Shown piece by piece: positions 18,374 through 19,801 of a stretch of 19,801 nucleotides of DNA. The translations under genes and the position numbers were made by a program. Position 1 is the stretch's first letter, and each line of letters starts with the position of its first letter. Location of the stretch: positions 1 to 19,801 of the forward strand of contig JAJKFJ010005109.1 in the NCBI GenBank assembly GCA_027382625.1. The letters run 5' to 3'. The notes under the pieces are model-generated. The model saw only the letters and a program-made list of their open reading frames with translations, did no database searches and was not told where the DNA came from. Source of the stretch: Tetmemena sp. SeJ-2015. Lineage: Eukaryota; Ciliophora; Spirotrichea; Sporadotrichida; Oxytrichidae.

Positions 18374-19583
18374 ATGTAATGATATCTTACTATTCAAAAG
18401 TTACTCCGATAAATTTCAAGTTTAGGGCAGGGACAGTCAGAGAATCACTCCAGCGAAGAGAGAGCAGACAAGGATCTGCGAAGGAAGAAGCTTTTGGGGA
18501 ATTCAAGATGTGTTTCAGACTTTGAAAAAATTCAAGAGATTGGCGAGGGTACCTATGGTACGGTATTCAAAGCCAGAGATAAAGACACGGGAGAAATTCT
18601 AGCTCTTAAGAAAGTGAGAATGCATAATGAGAACGATGGGTTCCCAATAACTTCTCTGAGAGAAATCAACTTGCTGACAAGACTTCAGCATCCTAATATA
18701 GTTAACTTGAAAGAAGTAGTGGTTGGCTATAAGAAAGATTCTATATTCTTGGCTTTTGAATACTGTGAAGCCGATATTGCAAATTTAGTAGACCATATCT
18801 TGAGAAAGAAACTTTATCTGAACTTGGCAGAAATTAAATGCCTGATGCTTCAACTTATTCAAGCAGTGCTGTATCTACACGACTTGGACATAATTCACAG
18901 GGATCTTAAATTCTCAAACCTCTTAATAAACAGCAGAGGCTAATTGAAGCTAGCTGATTTTGGATTGGCGAGAAAGATAGGCTACCCTTTACAGCAATAC
19001 ACTGGCAAGGTTGTGACTCTATGGTACAGAGCACCAGAGATACTCTTGAAGCAAAAGTATTACTCTAAGCCAATCGATGCATGGGCTGTGGGGTGTATCA
19101 TGGCTGAATTCCTTAACTATGGTCAGCCTCTTATAACTGTAAGTGTAATCCTACGCTTAGCTTTTTAGGGAAATAACGAGATGGACTAATTCAAGAAGAT
19201 CTGTGAGATGATTGGCAAGCCAAATAAAAGGTCCTGGCCTGATTTCCATAACGTAGAAAATTAATTATCTTATATACAAGCATCTCTTATAAAATAGCAA
19301 GCATCTGCTAACTTTGGTTGAAGACTGTGATCATAATATGATTTCTTCTAAGTTTAAGAACATGAGTGACAACTGCCTAGACTTATTGGAAGGTCTTCTG
19401 GAGTGGGACCCTGCTCAGAGGCTTACTGTAAGACAGGTAGTTGGTATCTAATTTATTATATAGTTGAGTGAGGCACTAATCCATCCCTTCTTCTGTGAAT
19501 CACCCTACCCCTGTAAAAGTGAGGACATCCGCTGCCTATCTCACTTAAGAGAACTCTCTCAAACCCCAAGCAAGTAGAAATGA
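18374..19583 (+). CDS. PITSLRE-type cyclin-dependent kinase (CDK10/CDK11-like)
   Basis: Ser/Thr protein kinase of the CMGC group, expected to act with a cyclin in the nucleus; CDK10 and CDK11 are the nearest families I recognise. The Gly-rich loop GEGTYGTV is at about 18542-18565, the ATP-binding Lys in ALKKVRM at about 18600-18620, the C-helix motif PITSLREI at about 18642-18665, catalytic HRDLKFSN near 18895-18920, DFGLAR near 18957-18975, and the activation-segment end TLWYRAPE near 19015-19038. The C-lobe [10 protein letters not shown] and tail [10 protein letters not shown] are near 19410-19505. It has full length for the family. EVVVG and [12 protein letters not shown] fit CDK10 best; PITSLRE itself is the CDK11 hallmark. 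Three short introns are present. The stop is TGA 19581-19583. The upstream frame ([17 protein letters not shown]) is coding, but a start codon is reached only by proposing a 33-bp IES at 18377-18409, so ATG 18374 is tentative. Apart from that and one IES at an intron end, the gene is uninterrupted. Confidence 0.9.
18377..18409 (+). other. Possible IES, 33 bp, pointer TAA, at the kinase start
   Basis: TAA at 18377-18379 and 18410-18412. Deletion removes TGA at 18380 and joins ATG CAA-type codons (M Q) to [13 protein letters not shown]. Suggested only because the coding N-terminus otherwise lacks an ATG. Confidence 0.4.
19139..19168 (+). other. Spliceosomal intron, 30 nt
   Basis: GTAAGT donor, TTTTTAG acceptor, phase 0. 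Splicing gives GQPLITGNNEMDQFKK, matching the CDK fold. Confidence 0.9.
19253..19280 (+). other. Spliceosomal intron, 28 nt (3' end overlaps an IES)
   Basis: GTAG donor, ACAAG acceptor, phase 0. Splicing plus removal of the adjoining 21-bp IES gives [17 protein letters not shown]. Without IES removal the same frame is kept with 7 extra residues. Confidence 0.7.
19277..19297 (+). other. IES, 21 bp, pointer CAAGCATCT, across the intron 3' splice site
   Basis: The exact 9-bp repeat lies at 19277-19285 and 19298-19306. The pointer contains the intron's last bases (CAAG) and the first exon bases (CATCT), so either copy can supply the acceptor. Confidence 0.7.
19437..19463 (+). other. Spliceosomal intron, 27 nt
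   Basis: GTAG donor, ATATAG acceptor, phase 0. Splicing gives [15 protein letters not shown], the expected end of the kinase C-lobe. Confidence 0.85.
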
Positions 19584-19753
19584 AAAACCAAGAAGCAATG
19601 ATACATCAAAACTGCTTAATTAATTTCCAATCACAACTCTACTTAAAATTTTGCTAATGCATGAATTTATTATACTTTAAAATAATTTTTGAGAGATATT
19701 ATAATTTGAAGCGCTTTGAAAGTTGTGAGCAGCGACAAAATATTATAAATAAA
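19584..19753 (+). other. Intergenic, AT-rich, between two kinase genes
   Basis: AT-rich spacer ending in TATTATAAATAAA before the next ATG. No gene or RNA seen. Confidence 0.5.
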
Positions 19754-19801
19754 ATGAATAAGTATGACATTTTAGGCATAGTGGGAGAAGGCGCTTATGG
19801 A
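19754..19801 (+). CDS. Start of a second CMGC kinase (CDKL-like), cut by the window edge
   Basis: Sixteen codons, MNKYDILGIVGEGAYG, from an ATG preceded by an A-run. This is the N-terminal edge of a kinase domain ending in the Gly-rich loop. The MNK(Y/F)-x-ILG-x-VGEGAYG form is typical of CDKL-family kinases (CDKL5-like) in flagellated eukaryotes. Only the first strand is visible, so the family call is moderate. It lies in tandem with the PITSLRE kinase on the same strand, 170 bp downstream. Confidence 0.7.
   Translation, partial: MNKYDILGIVGEGAYG

Noticed and set aside
1..19801. Decayed pseudogenes or poor sequence with many frameshifts
   Set aside because: Breaks coincide with exact direct repeats and AT-rich inserts, and their removal restores conserved motifs each time. 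Random damage would not do this.
1..19801. TA-bounded IESs of the Paramecium type
   Set aside because: Tested at 4426-4449: TA-TA deletions either shift the frame or add residues to the repeat, while AGAT gives the exact repeat. Most other pointers contain no TA at the needed position.
1..19801. Telomeric repeats, transposase genes, scrambled or inverted MDSs, tRNA or rRNA genes
   Set aside because: Looked for on both strands and not seen. All MDSs read in order and in one orientation within each gene.

Overview
This looks like germline (micronuclear) DNA of a spirotrichous ciliate of the hypotrich type (Oxytricha/Stylonychia-like). Two things point there. Long reading frames use TAA and TAG as glutamine and only TGA as stop. 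The same frames are also broken again and again by short, mostly AT-rich segments that lack GT...AG ends but are bounded by exact 3-9 bp direct repeats. Deleting each segment plus one repeat copy restores the frame and, where a repeat pattern exists, the protein motif. That is the signature of internal eliminated sequences (IESs) with pointers between macronuclear-destined segments (MDSs). Short GT-AG introns are also present, so both layers of processing occur in the same genes. All segments read in linear order, so nothing appears scrambled.

Layout. (1) 107-3020, minus strand: a major-facilitator transporter of the SLC22/SV2 type, with 8 proposed IESs. (2) 3283-6948, plus: a long ribonuclease-inhibitor-type leucine-rich-repeat protein, with 2 introns and 10 IESs; genes 1 and 2 are head to head. 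(3) 7261 to about 18307, plus: a very large Asn/Gln/Ser-rich protein of about 2,900 residues that I do not recognise, reconstructed through about 49 proposed IESs. (4) 18374-19583, plus: a PITSLRE-type cyclin-dependent kinase (CDK10/CDK11-like), with three 27-30 nt introns, one IES lying across an intron end, and one tentative IES at the start. (5) 19754 to the window edge, plus: the first 16 codons of a second CMGC kinase (CDKL-like).

By my count the proposed IESs number about 69, are 16-157 bp long and total about 3.05 kb, roughly 15% of the window. All were inferred by eye from frame and repeats. Those with pointers of 4 bp or more that correct a frame shift are the strongest. Those of length 3n with no stop, or with 2-3 bp pointers, are weaker. 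IES intervals below run from the first base of the left pointer to the base before the right pointer, so one pointer copy is kept.

The genes do not form an obvious pathway. They are neighbours on a germline chromosome and in a hypotrich would probably end up on separate or small macronuclear chromosomes. I see no tRNA, rRNA, CRISPR, transposase or telomeric repeat block.
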